DNA of 64,000 nucleotides, from NCBI RefSeq assembly GCF_900497805.2, contig NW_020954636.1, positions 3,095,363 through 3,159,362 on the forward strand. Reading direction: 5' to 3'. The DNA comes from Vombatus ursinus. Taxonomy: Eukaryota; Chordata; Mammalia; Diprotodontia; Vombatidae. Position numbers and translations under genes: made by a program. Under the pieces are notes generated by a model, which made no database searches, was not told where the DNA came from, and saw only the letters and a list, made by a program, of their open reading frames with translations. Below, piece after piece: positions 20,561 through 31,290 of the stretch (positions are counted from its first letter, which is position 1; every line of letters starts with the position of its first letter).

Positions 20561-21439
20561 ATGATGGCAGTACTAGCATTAGAACATAATGATGCTTTGA
20601 GTATCCTGTCAGGTTTTCAAATGAAACCTAATAGATATCCTTTAATTTTATTTTGACTGTCAGGTTCCACAATGACTCCATGATTAAGACCCTTTTAACA
20701 CCCCATGGCCATGCAAGGTGTCTAGTACAAAAAGAGGAAGTTGTACTTTTCCTTTTTGTAGCTATTTCATATCTGACTCAATTTGGGTCTGCTTCTAACC
20801 CTTAGAACCATAAGTAGTTATAACTATCCTTGGGGAAAATTCAGCTTGTGAGGTTTTTTTTTTTTTTTTTTTTAAGCAAGAAGATAGGAGGAAGGAGAAG
20901 TTTCTGTCACTGGCACAGAAATCAACCTGATCTTGGGTAAAATTGTGTGGTGAAAGGTATTGACCAATCCCACAGAGAATGGCCTTTGTCCTATTATGAG
21001 TTAAGGGAGAAAACAGGGCTCTGGAAGAAATGTCACTTGAAAATCTCATCCTGAGGATGGTGGTTCAAAGAAGACCATGAGGATGGGGATTACTGTGGGA
21101 AAGAAGCATTCTTTTTTCCAGAAAGCAAAAGTTACCTGCTGCCATTTTGACACCATAGGATAAAGTTCTGTTGCTACTTACTTGTTACAGCTCTGTTAAA
21201 TCTTTTGTTGATCCTAACCCTAACCTACTATTATCTGGACCTTTGATACTGGCTTTCCCTGATTTTGACTTTACATCTCCCTAATCTACCACATTACATA
21301 TGTGCACATACATGAACTCCTGGCTTGAATTCCAGCTGGAATATTCATTAATATTCCAGCTTAGCTACCCTGCTTCTTCCTTAGTGCCATTTTCCTACAT
21401 GACAATTTCTATTTTGAATCTCCCTCAGTTGTTAGGTTG
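20561..21439. other. Unassigned sequence with a T-run
   Basis: A 20-base T-run at 20854-20873 and a short imperfect palindrome around 21337-21362 (ATTCCAGCTGGAAT followed by AATATTCCAGCT). No gene or repeat family recognised. Confidence 0.4.
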
Positions 21440-21780
21440 GCTTTTTTCTTTTTAAAAAAAAATTATTTCTTTATATTTACTTATTTAGTCTTAGTTTTCA
21501 ATATTCATTTCAATAAGATTTTGAGTTTTAAATTTTCTCCCCCTCCCACTTCTTACCCCCCCAAAACAGCGTACAATCTGATATAAGCTCTACATTTAAA
21601 TTGATGTTAAGCATGTTTTCCCATCAGTCAAAAGAACAATTAAAACTAATGGGAAGAACCACAAGAATGAAGCAATAAAACAAAACAACAAAGGAAAGGG
21701 AGAGCAAATAGTATGCTTCCATCTGCATTCAGGCTCCATATTTCTTTTTCTGGTTGTGGGTAGGTGGGCTTTTTTCTTTG
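21440..21780 (-). mobile_element. L1 3' UTR fragment (marsupial type)
   Basis: TTTTGAGTTTTAAATTTTCTC, CCCCCTCCCACTTC, TATGCTTCCATCTGCATTC, GGCTCCATATTTCTTTTTC in the order of a reversed marsupial L1 3' UTR. Confidence 0.7.
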
Positions 21781-22611
21781 GATATCATATCTATAGTGGC
21801 ACCTCCCTCTGGTTTGGATAAATTGTATCATACAAAAAGCCTGCTTATTCTCCGGTCTTGGCACCCTATTGACATCAGCTGCTCTGCATCAGTCTCTAAT
21901 AGTGGCATCCTACAAACTATCTAGCCCATGCCCGATGTCATGACCATTATTCTCTAATCTCTAACTCCCTAACCTCTGGGAAAAGGCTGAAAAGTGGGAA
22001 GAGGGAGCAAGTCAATGGTGGGTGCCCAAAGGGTATGGGAATGTACCTCTTAATTCAGATTAATAGTCTGGTTGATCAATTTGGCATGAAAAATTGGGAC
22101 ATATTACCATCCACTAAAATTTTATTAAAAAATTAAACCTAACTTTTGCCCTGGAAAGAAAACTGAGAATTATTGGTAAAAACAAAAATCTTAAGGGGCA
22201 AAAATAGCCTAGTGAGCCAAAATTTTAAGACCTTTAAGATCTTAAATTCTCTGTAGAATCAGTGTCACTGAAGTTCTACTTTGGTGCCTTATCATTGTGC
22301 AAAGGTGACCTTAGACTCTCAAAGGCTATGCCAGGAGAACCTTTTTATATTGCATTTTCTTATACATTTTTAAATTAAGAATCTTTTAGAAAATACCAAA
22401 GAAATAGGAGAACTTTCCCAGCATTATGTTTTCACATTATGTCTGTCATCTTCTTCCTTGTTTTCATGTTTAAAATGGGATACAGCAAGATCAATCATGC
22501 ATGAACCTATTCCAAAGGATGTTTCATTACTGACTCCCATGTAGCATCTATGATCTTCCTACACTACCTTTCCTTCCATTCTCTCCCTGATTAATACTAT
22601 GCATCAGGTAA
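21781..22611. other. Unassigned sequence
   Basis: May include further L1 3' sequence up to about 21860. Beyond that no landmark was recognised. Confidence 0.4.
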
Positions 22612-22680
22612 CTTTAATTAGGCAACAAGCATTTATTAAATGCTTACTATGTGCCTGGCACTATCCTATAGTGTATTATA
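22612..22680 (-). mobile_element. L2 terminal fragment
   Basis: CAACAAGCATTTATTAAATGC and TATGTGCCTGGCACTATCC are the reversed L2 terminus. Confidence 0.7.
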
Positions 22681-23179
22681 ATTCTGTGCTTAATATAAAG
22701 AATATGTTGTTTTAAGAAATGGTGATAAAATGGTGCAATATCAAATCTATCTTTAAACTATCATCCCTGCTTCTTGTCTCTATAATCCAAGTAAATTTCA
22801 GTTGAAGACTTTGAAATAACAATTATATAATTTCTTACATTGTACTGTAGAGCTACTCAATTACAATTCAAAAAGTAATTCTTATTTAGATTTAGCTGAG
22901 ATGATTGCAGATTAGAAAGTAGTGCACTTAGTTGAAGATTTTATTGAGCTGACCAGGTTGATGTCCTGTCCTACTAGTTAGTTTGCTTCTTTTTTGGTTA
23001 GTGTGAGGAAGAATACTTGACAAATGCTAAGAAATTTATGCTACTGAAATTTTGCTAAAATGTGACTATTGACAGATGTTTTATTGAAAATTATTCATTG
23101 TGATTTTCCATTAATCAACTCTATTAAATTTATAATAAAAATGACCCCTTGAAGCTCTGACATGTCCAACTAAGAATAG
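22681..23179. other. Unassigned sequence
   Basis: AT-rich, no landmark recognised. Confidence 0.4.
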
Positions 23180-23365
23180 TTGACATGTATAGAGTACTTT
23201 ATATGTATTATCTCATTTAGGATGCATAGTCATTCTGTAAGATAGATTCCATCTCCATCTTACAGAGGAGAAAATTGGGGCTCGGAGAATTTAAATGACT
23301 TGTCCATGGTTACACAGCTAGTACACCTGAAGGCCAGTACTATATTTACTATCCCAAAATGCTTT
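23180..23365 (-). mobile_element. MIR/MON1 SINE
   Basis: TATCTCATTTAGGATGC, CATCTTACAGAGGAG, ATGACTTGTCCATGG and TTACACAGCTAGTAC, antisense CORE-SINE. Confidence 0.75.
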
Positions 23366-23439
23366 TGTTAAGTTGTATGGGATAGAAATACAGGTCCAGT
23401 GACAGACTGTAAGTCTATTGTTCAAGGACTAGACTCTCT

Positions 23440-23570
23440 AAAGTCAATTCAATTCAATAAACATTTATTAAGTGCTTAATGTGTGCCAGGCTCTATGCTA
23501 GGAGCTGAGGATACAAAGAAAAAAAAAATGCCTCTTCTCAAGAAGCTTACATTCTAAAATCCTTGAAGGA
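23440..23570 (-). mobile_element. L2 3' end
   Basis: CAATAAACATTTATTAAGTGC, TGTGTGCCAGGCTCTATGC, AGGAGCTGAGGATACAAAG and AAGAAGCTTACATTCTAA: reversed L2 terminus, well kept. Confidence 0.85.
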
Positions 23571-24597
23571 GAAGATCATTAACAAAGAGTTGGCCAACAG
23601 ATATTACACTTTATTTTGTTCAGTTCAGACAATTACAAGAGATTACAAGATTACAAGATTATGGTGTGGAGAGTTTGTGGTCAATATTGGTGGAGCAAGC
23701 ACCCTCACCAGTGATTGCAGATTTTGAAATATAAGAAGAATAAGCTCACATATACAGGAAACAAATTGTACATATTCACACTTCACAGATTTCATGTATC
23801 CAAAAGGAAGTCTTTTGTTTTGTCCTAGCAGCAAAATTAAAAATTCATCAGTTAGAAACATTTCTTGTTCAAAACACACAACTATGAAAAAGGTAAGTGA
23901 CCATTCTTTTAATTCTGACTCCAGAATAATCAGGATTATTGTACATCTTTTCTCAAATCTTTATATTAATTAAAGCCAACTGCTCCATTGTCCTAAAGTT
24001 CTGGAGACTTACATTGGATATTTCAAGAGTTGAGCGGATATGTGGTCTTATCAATGCAGTGAATTACACAACCAGGTAGATTGAAACCCACCCATGATAT
24101 TCAAAAAAATGAAGAAAATAAAGCAACTATGAAGTTGTGATGTAAGTTAACTGAATCATAAGATTCCAGTTACACTCTGTCATTCATTGTCAATTAATTT
24201 TTATTTCTGCCTAAAGTGAGGTCCATATGCATTGAAGTAAGCAGTATTAACAACATTTGGTAGCCAAGGAATGGCCAAATTGAATTCACTCAAAGTTGGT
24301 GATAGAGATAGAACTCCCAAACTCATGATTCTTGGTCCTTACTCTAACAGCCAACACTTTATTGATGACCCAAACAAATAAACATTTTCCCCAGCACTGG
24401 ACAAACAAGTACTAAATTAATATCCATGGCAGTACAACACCAATGGGTACTGGCTTAGTTATAATCAACATCATTATCAAGAAGAATTTCTTGACATTAC
24501 TCTTGGCACTAAGTAATTAACATTACTCATAGCAGTGGGCAAGGGGTTAAGGCAGTTTTATACATCATAAAGGCCCAGTCTTTGCTCTTGTGACTTC
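23571..24597. other. Unassigned sequence
   Basis: Contains a small local repeat of GATTACAA (23640-23660). A 78-codon minus frame (23643-23879) has no motif. No family recognised with confidence. Confidence 0.4.
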
Positions 24598-24935
24598 AAA
24601 GGGCTGGAAAGTATCTTAGAGGTTTTCTATAATTTACATTATGACAGGGAAACAGGATATATGAATATGGAGCAACTAACTCATCATAAATGCATGATAT
24701 GCATATGGAAACATAAATATAGAGACTACATACACATCTTGGAGGGTAGGAAGAAGAATGGCCTTCTAACATCTACTCAAATGCTTCCACCAGGAAGGGG
24801 GAGAGCTCATTATTTTACATGGAAGTCAGATCCATTGTTGGTTAGCTCTAATTCTGAGAAAGGTTTTCTATAGACTGAGCTGAAATCCACGTCCTTCTAA
24901 CTTTCACTCATTGATCAACATTCTGCCTTCTAGAA
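24598..24935 (-). mobile_element. Possible interrupted MIR
   Basis: AAAGGGCTGGAAAGTATC with TTAGAGG (24598-24625) and GAGCTGAAATCCACGTCC (24876-24895) look like the two ends of an antisense MIR with unrelated DNA between. Weak. Confidence 0.35.
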
Positions 24936-25044
24936 GAAAGAACATGTTTATTTTTCTTTCATATGTTTACCCTTCACCTTTTTGCAGACATTTCTCATAT
25001 CTCTCTTAAGTCATCTGCTTCCTTTAATTATTCCTCACATGATA

Positions 25045-25165
25045 CATTTCTTGAACTGTCATCATCCAGGTCACTCCCTTTTGGGTATACTTTAATTTAT
25101 CAGTGCTCCCTAGAAAAGATACTTGGACCTGACTGAAACACTCCTGATAATGTTAGCTGAGCAGT
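25045..25165 (-). mobile_element. L3/CR1 fragment
   Basis: TGTCATCATCCAGGTCACTCC, TTTAATTTATCAGTGCTCC and GTTAGCTGAGCAG resemble the reversed CR1/L3 3' region (compare 34635-34985). Short and diverged. Confidence 0.5.
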
Positions 25166-25293
25166 AGATCATCAACAATGTATCATGCTGGATGTAATCA
25201 TATTCATGAATACTGATTACCAGGATAGAATTCATATCTACATCTACATCTACATAACATACAAGCATGTAAATACACACATATAGATAATGG

Positions 25294-25330
<37 letters not shown>

Positions 25331-25331
25331 A
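25294..25331. repeat. (TA)n(TG)n microsatellite
   Basis: TATATATATA followed by 15 or so TG units. Confidence 0.95.
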
Positions 25332-25539
25332 TAACGGCATATGCAGTGGTATGTTGCTAAATGTTTAGCAGCTGTATCTCTGGAAAATATGCATATATTT
25401 TAATATATAATATGTAAGTTTATTATAAATTTTACTTATATAGAGGATGTACAGCACACAATTTAAAAATAATAAAAAACTATCATCTTTATTTTAAATC
25501 CCATATAGCCAATTTATTCTCATAGAGTGCTTTCACTGA

Positions 25540-26500
25540 TTTTTTTGCTGAACTCTTGCATGCACAGCCAATCTATGATTGCAATTCAACTGTGATTTGA
25601 CAAGTAGAGTTGCATCCTAATCCAACCATTCTTTTCCCAACACTCTTTTATCATTAAATCTGATGTTATTTAATGTTAAACTATTTCTCCCCCTTGTAAA
25701 ATTATATTTATTAAACTGAAACCTCTTTCAGTGTCAATGCTATTGATTATAGTAATGTTAACTATCTTTTTGTATAGTCATAGAGACTAGACAATTGTTT
25801 GTTTCTATACTGTTTTCTCAAATCATTCAAATCAATTTCATGTTTTAAAATTTGACCTAAATTATATAATTTTTTCAATAGCTATCCATGGTAAATGAAG
25901 TTAGTTCTTCTTCAGGCCAAGTGCATGGTTCTAATAAATCAAAATAATTTAAAACACTTTCATCATTTCTTTGTGATAATAGATGTAAGTTCATATATTG
26001 AATTATATATCCTAGTAATATATTCCTAGGAAGAGCTTTAAATTTATTATTTTTATTAAATGGGATGTCTTTAAACTTGTCTGACTTAATCAAATCTTCA
26101 ATGTGAGATTTGTGCTTTCTAGAACAAAACTTTAAATTTTCCAAAGCTCTTATGGAGCATTTGATTAATTTTTGTGCTCTCTGAATGTTAGTTGATCTTG
26201 ACCGCAATGCATTTGAAAGTAATGGAAATATTTCAAGAATGTCAGTCATTAAACAATATTTTGAAAGAAATTAATGTTAGCTAATCTCTTTGTCATATCA
26301 GAAGAATAACGGGAAAATGCTTGTGTAATGCAGGATGTGTGCATCATACAGCTGCAGCAGCTCATAAACTATATGCCACTCATCTAGGTCCCAGTACTTG
26401 ACCAATTTTGATGAATTTAATTTTAAGTTCTTTAAGCAGAGTTTCTAGCTTGGTTTAGTTTTTATTAGATTGGTGATAAATAGAATAAATTTTATCCAGA
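25540..26500 (-). mobile_element. hAT DNA transposon remnant, transposase-bearing
   Basis: On the minus strand a 124-codon open frame (25875-26249) is followed about 47 codons later by TERGFSL (25712-25732), the block typical of the hAT C-terminal dimerisation region. Upstream (26250-26440) related codons continue but with stops. The resemblance is to the hAT group that gave rise to genes such as KIAA1586 and ZNF862. Terminal inverted repeats were not found, so the outer limits are estimates. Confidence 0.65.
25875..26249 (-). pseudogene. hAT transposase fragment, 124 codons open
   Basis: The frame includes [20 protein letters not shown] at residues 9-28, a block resembling the helical insertion of KIAA1586/ZNF862-type hAT proteins where LIKRSI- and LIKRTI-like strings recur (here LIKCSI), then FKDIPF and a terminal CTWPEEEL resembling their 'LDPxxWP' box just before the dimerisation domain. 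The catalytic DDE residues would lie outside this piece. The frame ends at a stop and the next block lies in a decayed segment. It is one fragment of a broken transposase gene; a domesticated exon is possible but no splice sites support it. Confidence 0.6.
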
Positions 26501-26737
26501 AATATTTAAAAATGATTGACTTGTTTTATTTCAGAATTGAATCATCAAATGATCATTGCAATGGGTGATTTAAACAGTGTCAAATGATGATTTTAGGAAA
26601 ATTTTCTAACAATTTTCTTCTCGACATTGTATTAACGCCATTAAAACAAAATACAATTAGTTTTGCTTTCAAATATTCATTATTAAGGCCACAATCATTG
26701 AAAGTAGAAAATAATATATTGAAAATACACTTTGCTA

Positions 26738-26951
26738 TTCAGTCATGTTTCATTCATTCATTTTCTTGGCAAAGACACTAGAGTGGTTTGCCATTTCCTT
26801 TTACAGATGAGGAAATTGAGGCAAATAGGGTTAAATTACTTGTCCAGGGTCACCCAGCTGACTGGGTGTCTGAGGCCTGATTTGAACTCAGGAAGATAGG
26901 TCTTCCTGACTCCAGGGCTACCACTCTATTCACTGCGCCACCTAGCTGTCC
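26738..26951 (-). mobile_element. MAR1 SINE
   Basis: Reversed: TTCAGTCATG, TTCTTGGCAAAGACACTAG, GAGTGGTTTGCCATTTCC, GTCCAGGGTCACCCAGCTG, TTTGAACTCAGG and CACTGCGCCACCTAGCTG. Full length apart from a short variable stretch near the 3' end. Confidence 0.92.
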
Positions 26952-27124
26952 GACACTCTTCTGTGGTCAAAACCTATTCCTTTAAAACAACAAACTGATG
27001 CAAGAGATAATTGAACTGCTCATCGGCCAATTTTAACAACTGGCTCCCAAAATTCCTGAAAATTTTACAGTTGGCTCCAGTGAGCCAGTATAATTAGACT
27101 TGGGCACAACACTATATATGTGCA

Positions 27125-27125
27125 T

Positions 27126-27150
<25 letters not shown>
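27125..27150. repeat. (CA)n microsatellite and adjoining TA/CA-rich DNA
   Basis: Pure CA run. Degenerate ATGTAC/ACATAT sequence continues to about 27295, with many short palindromes such as CACATATGTATATGTG. Confidence 0.93.
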
Positions 27151-27156
<6 letters not shown>

Positions 27157-27299
27157 AATCATGCATACCTGTACACATATCCATATTCATATATATAATA
27201 CACATCTCCATTGCACACATATGTATATGTGTGCAGTATAACTTCATACATGTACAAATATGTACATGTGTATAACATGTATGCATGTACACATAATTT

Positions 27300-27667
27300 A
27301 AAGATTTCCTGGACCTTATGAAACAAGAGTGACTGAGGTGGAAGAACAAAGAGAGGAAGAGATATAAGAGAGAGCTTCTATAGATTTTTGTAGAATATCC
27401 CCATCTAGATAATAATAAAAAACTTCAAGGAAGCAAAGCACCTAATTCTTGAGGAGCACATCATAGTGTAATAGAAATAAGTCTTATCAAGGACTTGCCT
27501 TCCACCTGACTCTGTGGTATCCTTTTGAGCTATATCATGATTATGAAAGAAGAGCCCTCTTTTCACAGAGTAGGTAGAGTTAGTGAGAGATTAAACTATT
27601 AGGTATACAGTTTATAAGAGTCATAGGAGACAGGTCCCTTATTGTTGACTGTTGACTGATTTACCTT
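27300..27667. other. Unassigned sequence
   Basis: No landmark recognised. Confidence 0.4.
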
Positions 27668-27722
27668 TTAATTATAATAATAAAATATAATAATAATAAT
27701 AATTAAATAAATAATAATATAT
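27668..27722. repeat. (TAA)n-rich tract
   Basis: ATAATAATAATAATT units. It probably grew from the A/T-rich 3' end of the adjoining SINE. Confidence 0.9.
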
Positions 27723-27944
27723 TTATATAACACATTAAAGTCTGCAAAGTGTTTTACACATTATCTCATTTGATCCTCATAACTACCCTGGGAAGTAGAT
27801 TCTATTAGTCTAAATGGACAGATGAGAAAACAGGCTGAGAGGGTAAATGATTTTCACATAGACTTGCATAGCTAGTAAATTTCTGAGACAGGACTGAGAT
27901 TCAAGTCCACCTTACTTCAAATCTCTATCTACTGAACCACCCAT
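27718..27944 (-). mobile_element. MON1 CORE-SINE
   Basis: TTTATATAACACATTAAAG, TGCAAAGTGTTTTACACATT, ATCTCATTTGATCCTCATAAC and ATAGCTAGTAAATTTCTGAG, reversed. Confidence 0.85.
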
Positions 27945-28371
27945 AAAAGTAGTATACTCTACTTTGTGTTTTTAAGGTGGTTAGTAGGGCCAGGGAGTGG
28001 AGGGAGAAACAGAATTGGTTACTATAGTATTTATGGTTAATGATCACATGGGGACATCCTGGAAACCCAATTTGGCTTACAAAACAGAAAACCCAAGTTG
28101 AGGACTTCCCAGATGATATTTTCAGTGATACTTCCCTTGCATAAGGAAGACTCAGAGACCACCAATTTATGGATGATATGAGGTGCAAAGATGAGGAAAC
28201 TCTTGCCACCCACAGAAATATATTGGAAAGATAGGCTTCCCTGGAACCAAAAGGTCATTAGAATGTTAAAAAGAGCATTTAAAGCTAAGGCATGGCAGAC
28301 AGTCAACTGCAGGGAACACTATTCTTATTGACAAGGTTCTTTTAGAATAGCCAAGAGGGAATTACATGGCA
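27945..28371. other. Unassigned sequence
   Basis: Two overlapping minus-strand frames of about 90 codons occur (27925-28209, 28037-28306) in different phases. Neither has a domain motif. No repeat recognised. Confidence 0.4.
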
Positions 28372-28480
28372 TGCTTAATACAATTTAATTCAGCAAACAT
28401 TTACTAAATACTTATTAGGTTAAAGTTACTGTGCTAGGCAATGGAAGTACAAAAACAAAACGGCTGCCTAAGCACAGGGA
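28372..28480 (-). mobile_element. L2 3' end
   Basis: CAGCAAACATTTACTAAATAC, ACTGTGCTAGGCAATGG and ACAAAAACAAAACGG, reversed and diverged. Confidence 0.65.
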
Positions 28481-28499
28481 CTATTTCATTTTTGTTTCC

Positions 28500-29030
28500 C
28501 AAAATCTCTGGACTGATTCACAGGTACAAAAGTGATGCATGAGTATGCCTATTTTCCAGTATTCCTGCAAACACTGAACTTCCCCATTTTTTTTTTCCAT
28601 CTTTGCCAGTTTGGTGGGGTGAGAAAAATTGTTTTTGTTTTAATTTCTTTTTTGATAACTTTTTAGATGGTTTCATGTTGTTTGCATTTGTTCTTTTGAG
28701 AACTGTTTGTTCATATATTTTACTTATCAATTGGAAAATAATTCTTCTTCATAAAGGTTTTTGTCAGTTCCCTCTAGATTTTGATCATCAGATTTTCATG
28801 AGTTGTTTGAAACAAAATTTCTGGGCAGCTAGGTGATGCAGTGGATAGAGCTCTGGTCTTGGAGTCAGGAGGACCTGAGCTCAAATCTGGCCTCAAACAC
28901 TTGACACTTACTAGCTGTGTGACCCTGGGCAAGTCACTTAATCCTGATTGCCTCACCAAATAGAAAAGAAAATTTTTCCCCAATCTATATTCTTTCCTTA
29001 ATCTAGCTGTATTTGTTTTTGTAACCTCTG
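28500..29030 (-). mobile_element. L1 ORF2/3' region, split by a SINE
   Basis: Reversed L1: ATGCCTATTTTCC, TTTGCCAGTTTGGTGG, ACTGTTTGTTCATATATTTTA, TATCAATTGGAAAATAATTC. It resumes after the SINE at 28969 with TTTTTCCCCAATCTATATTC. The part corresponds to the C-terminal region of ORF2 seen in sense at 60490-60800. Confidence 0.75.
28821..28968 (+). mobile_element. WSINE1-like SINE nested in L1
   Basis: CTGGGCAGCTAGGTGATGCAG, A-box-like TGATGCAGTGG, B-box-like GCTCAAATC, CORE, and tail CCTCACCAAATAGAAAAG. AAAATTT on both sides (28814-28820, 28969-28975) is a short target-site duplication, and L1 sequence continues across it. Confidence 0.9.
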
Positions 29031-29313
29031 TAGGCAGAAATGGCACATTTCTACAAATAAAAATGCAAAAAGAGAAATACCCAATAGAATATCTTACAAG
29101 GATGCACCTGAGCTAGAAGTGTTAAATGAAATTAGTAAAATGGTCAAATTAATCCAAGTCAGAATAGTGGGAAACTTTAATTACCCAAAAGGAGATTGAT
29201 CAAACTATATCACACAGATGAACCAAAGTTCTTCTGGTAAAGTTTTGGAGAGGACAAATGCTAGCCCTTCAGGATAAGCATTAGAACTAACAAAAGGAAG
29301 AACATACATACAT

Positions 29314-29538
29314 TGACTCACCACCTCCAATTTTCCTTTTTCAAGATGGAATTTGAAAATGAGAACCCACCTGATATCTTTCTCAGGAAAGCCTGAGGCA
29401 AAGAATCCATTCAACAGCTTCTGGTTTCTTTTTCAGAATAGCACTATAGTCAGTCATCCAGATGAGCAACTGATTTTCTAACTGGCTCCTTCCTTCACTG
29501 TGTTAAGATAGGCCCCAGTTGTTGGGTAGAGAGTCTTT
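29314..29538 (-). repeat. Inverted duplicate inside the CR1 copy, left arm
   Basis: Reverse complement of 30047-30280, nearly identical apart from one 10-20 bp variable patch and a few substitutions. It lies in the wrong orientation within the plus-strand CR1, so this arm is the inserted one. The minus-strand frame 29205-29414 reads NGFFASGFPEKDIR from it. Confidence 0.93.
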
Positions 29539-30046
29539 CTTCACCCTGTGTGGTGGATGTGACCTGCATGGGAAGTGTGTACCACTCTGCAGTAGCAAAT
29601 ACAATACAATGAAATTCAACTTCCTTTGGGAGAGTAAAAATCAAAGAAATCCATCATGTGGATATGCAGGTTTTTTTTTTTTTAAATGAGAGCTCTAACA
29701 AAATGCAGGCATCAGTTAAAGAAAAAAAAAATTAAAAGGTAGAGTTTAAAAAGTCAATAATCCATAGGAAGCCTGGAAGCTGTTTAAAAAAATTAAAAAA
29801 AAACTTTATTGGAAATCTAGGCTAAATTCATGCTGAAGATCAAATACACTAGGCACTCAGAAGTCAAACAAACACTGTATGTGTAACTAACTCAGTTAAA
29901 GAGGCTGTTGAAGTGAAAAAAGCATCTTTCAAACCAGAGAAAGCACTCTCAGACAAGGAGAACATGAAAGACTAGAAAATATGGCAGGTCAAGTATAAAC
30001 TAGAAATTTGTCTATACAGAAAAAATAATTTAAGGGGCACCTAAAA

Positions 30047-30280
30047 AAAGACTCTCTACCCAACAACTGGGGCCTATCTTAACACAGTGAAGGAAGGAGC
30101 CAGTTAGAAAATCAGTTGCTCATCCAGATGACTATAGTGCTAAAGGAATGATCAAGGATGAAAAAGAAACCAGAAGCTGTTGAATGGATTCTTTGCCTCA
30201 GGCTTTCCTGAGAAAGATATCAGGTGAGTTCTCATTTTCAAATTCCATCTTGAAAAAGAAAAATTGGAGGTGGTGAATCA
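30047..30280 (+). repeat. Inverted duplicate inside the CR1 copy, right (source) arm
   Basis: In frame order with the rest of the CR1 copy, so this is the source segment. From AAAGACTCTCTACCCAACAA to AATTGGAGGTGGTGAATCA. Spacer between arms is about 510 bp. Confidence 0.93.
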
Positions 30281-30519
30281 AATAGTGATAAATGTACAAG
30301 CTATTTTAAATCTAATCAATAAATTTCCTCTGAGAGATCACTTGGAGAAATGGCATCTGTCAAAGAATTTTGAAGAATTTTGCATGTGAAGTTGTGCAAT
30401 TAAGGGTGTTCTCCTGAAAAGAGAAGGAGATACCACAGACAATCCTAATAAATGAATGTGGTTCTATTATTGACTTATGAAACCAAATAATAATAATAAA
30501 TAATACCTCAGTTTCATAT

Positions 30520-30668
30520 AGGGATAGGGATTAGGCTTGAGATTTACAAGGATACAGGGAATTGCTAGATAAAGGAAATCCCTATAACGCTGTACCTTCT
30601 AGTCCCAGAAAGTTGCCTATGACAACGGAAAGTTAAGTGATTTATACAAGACCATATAGGCCATATAC
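30520..30668 (-). mobile_element. CORE-SINE-related repeat, fragment
   Basis: CAGGGAATTGCTAG, GTACCTTCTAGTCCC, GTTGCCTATGACAACGGAAAG and TAAGTGATTTATACAAGACC. The same order recurs at 31850-32065 and 32592-32780 and, to my memory, elsewhere in marsupials. Confidence 0.5.
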
Positions 30669-30789
30669 ATTTCTCTATAATGCCTTAGAAACCCCTTTAC
30701 CTTGAGAACTCACTCCACCTTTGGACTTCACACTTTGAAAGTACCCTCTGTCCTGCTGGTCTCTCCCTCTGGTTCCTCTGAGTACCTCC

Positions 30790-30932
30790 TTTTTTTTTGT
30801 GAGGCAATTGGGGTTAAGTGACTTGCCCAGGGTCACACATCTAGTGAGTGTTATGTGTCTGAGGTCAGATTTGAACTCAGGTCCTCCTGACTCCAGGGCC
30901 GGTGCTCTATCCACTGTGCCACCTAGCTGCCC
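30790..30932 (-). mobile_element. WSINE1-like SINE with 12-bp target-site duplication
   Basis: Reversed: poly-T start, CAATTGGGGTTAAGTGACTTG, CCCAGGGTCACACATCTAG, TTTGAACTCAGGTCCTCC, CTGTGCCACCTAGCTGCC. CTGAGTACCTCC flanks it perfectly (30778-30789, 30933-30944). Little divergence, so comparatively young. Confidence 0.95.
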
Positions 30933-31009
30933 CTGAGTACCTCCATTTTAAGAAGAACACCCAAGCCATCATGTCTTCCTTCCTTTTCAGGATATACTCC
31001 ATACTTTCT

Positions 31010-31200
31010 GGACTTTCCTTTATTTTCCCACTGCCTCTTTCCCCCTTTCAACTTCTTTTTATATGTTGTCTTCCTTCATTAGAATGTAAGCTCCTTGAGG
31101 GCAAGGACTCTTTCTGTTTGTATTTGTATTCCCAATGCTTAGCACAATGCTTGTCACGCAGTAAGCATATAATAAATGTTTGTTGGTTTGACTTGCTTGT
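31010..31200 (+). mobile_element. L2 3' end
   Basis: TTAGAATGTAAGCTCCTTGAG, GGCAAGGACTCTTTCTG, TTCCCAATGCTTAGCACAATG and TAATAAATGTTTGTTGG: well-kept L2 terminus. Confidence 0.88.
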
Positions 31201-31204
31201 TGAC

Positions 31205-31290
31205 ATGTGGCAAATGTAGGACTTGGACACAGGTCTTCCTTTTTCTGAGTTCGGCTTTCCATCCACTAGGCCAGACTATGCTGCCTCTCC
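31205..31290 (-). mobile_element. MIR 5' fragment
   Basis: GGACTTGGACACAGGTCTTCC and ACTATGCTGCCTCTCC, reversed MIR head. Confidence 0.65.

Larger units (their letters stand above)
29090..30440 (+). mobile_element. CR1/L3-type LINE, endonuclease to RT linker, rearranged
   Basis: The plus strand encodes VGNFNYPKGD near 29165-29196 (compare the GDFNYP block of CR1 endonucleases), EAVEVKKASF near 29903, and LNGFFASGFPEKDI near 30180-30221 (compare LNEFFASVF before CR1 RT). Spacing fits CR1 once the inverted 225-bp insert at 29314-29538 is removed. Several stops are present and no RT core remains. Confidence 0.75.

Noticed and set aside
24000-24110. Possible reversed CR1/L3 fragment (TGTGGTCTTATCAATGCAGTG)
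   Set aside because: Only about 40 bp match; too short to list as a feature.
27200-27295. Cluster of palindromes such as ACATGTACAAATATGTACATGT
   Set aside because: Expected from degenerate (CA)n/(TA)n sequence, with no arm long enough to suggest a functional hairpin.
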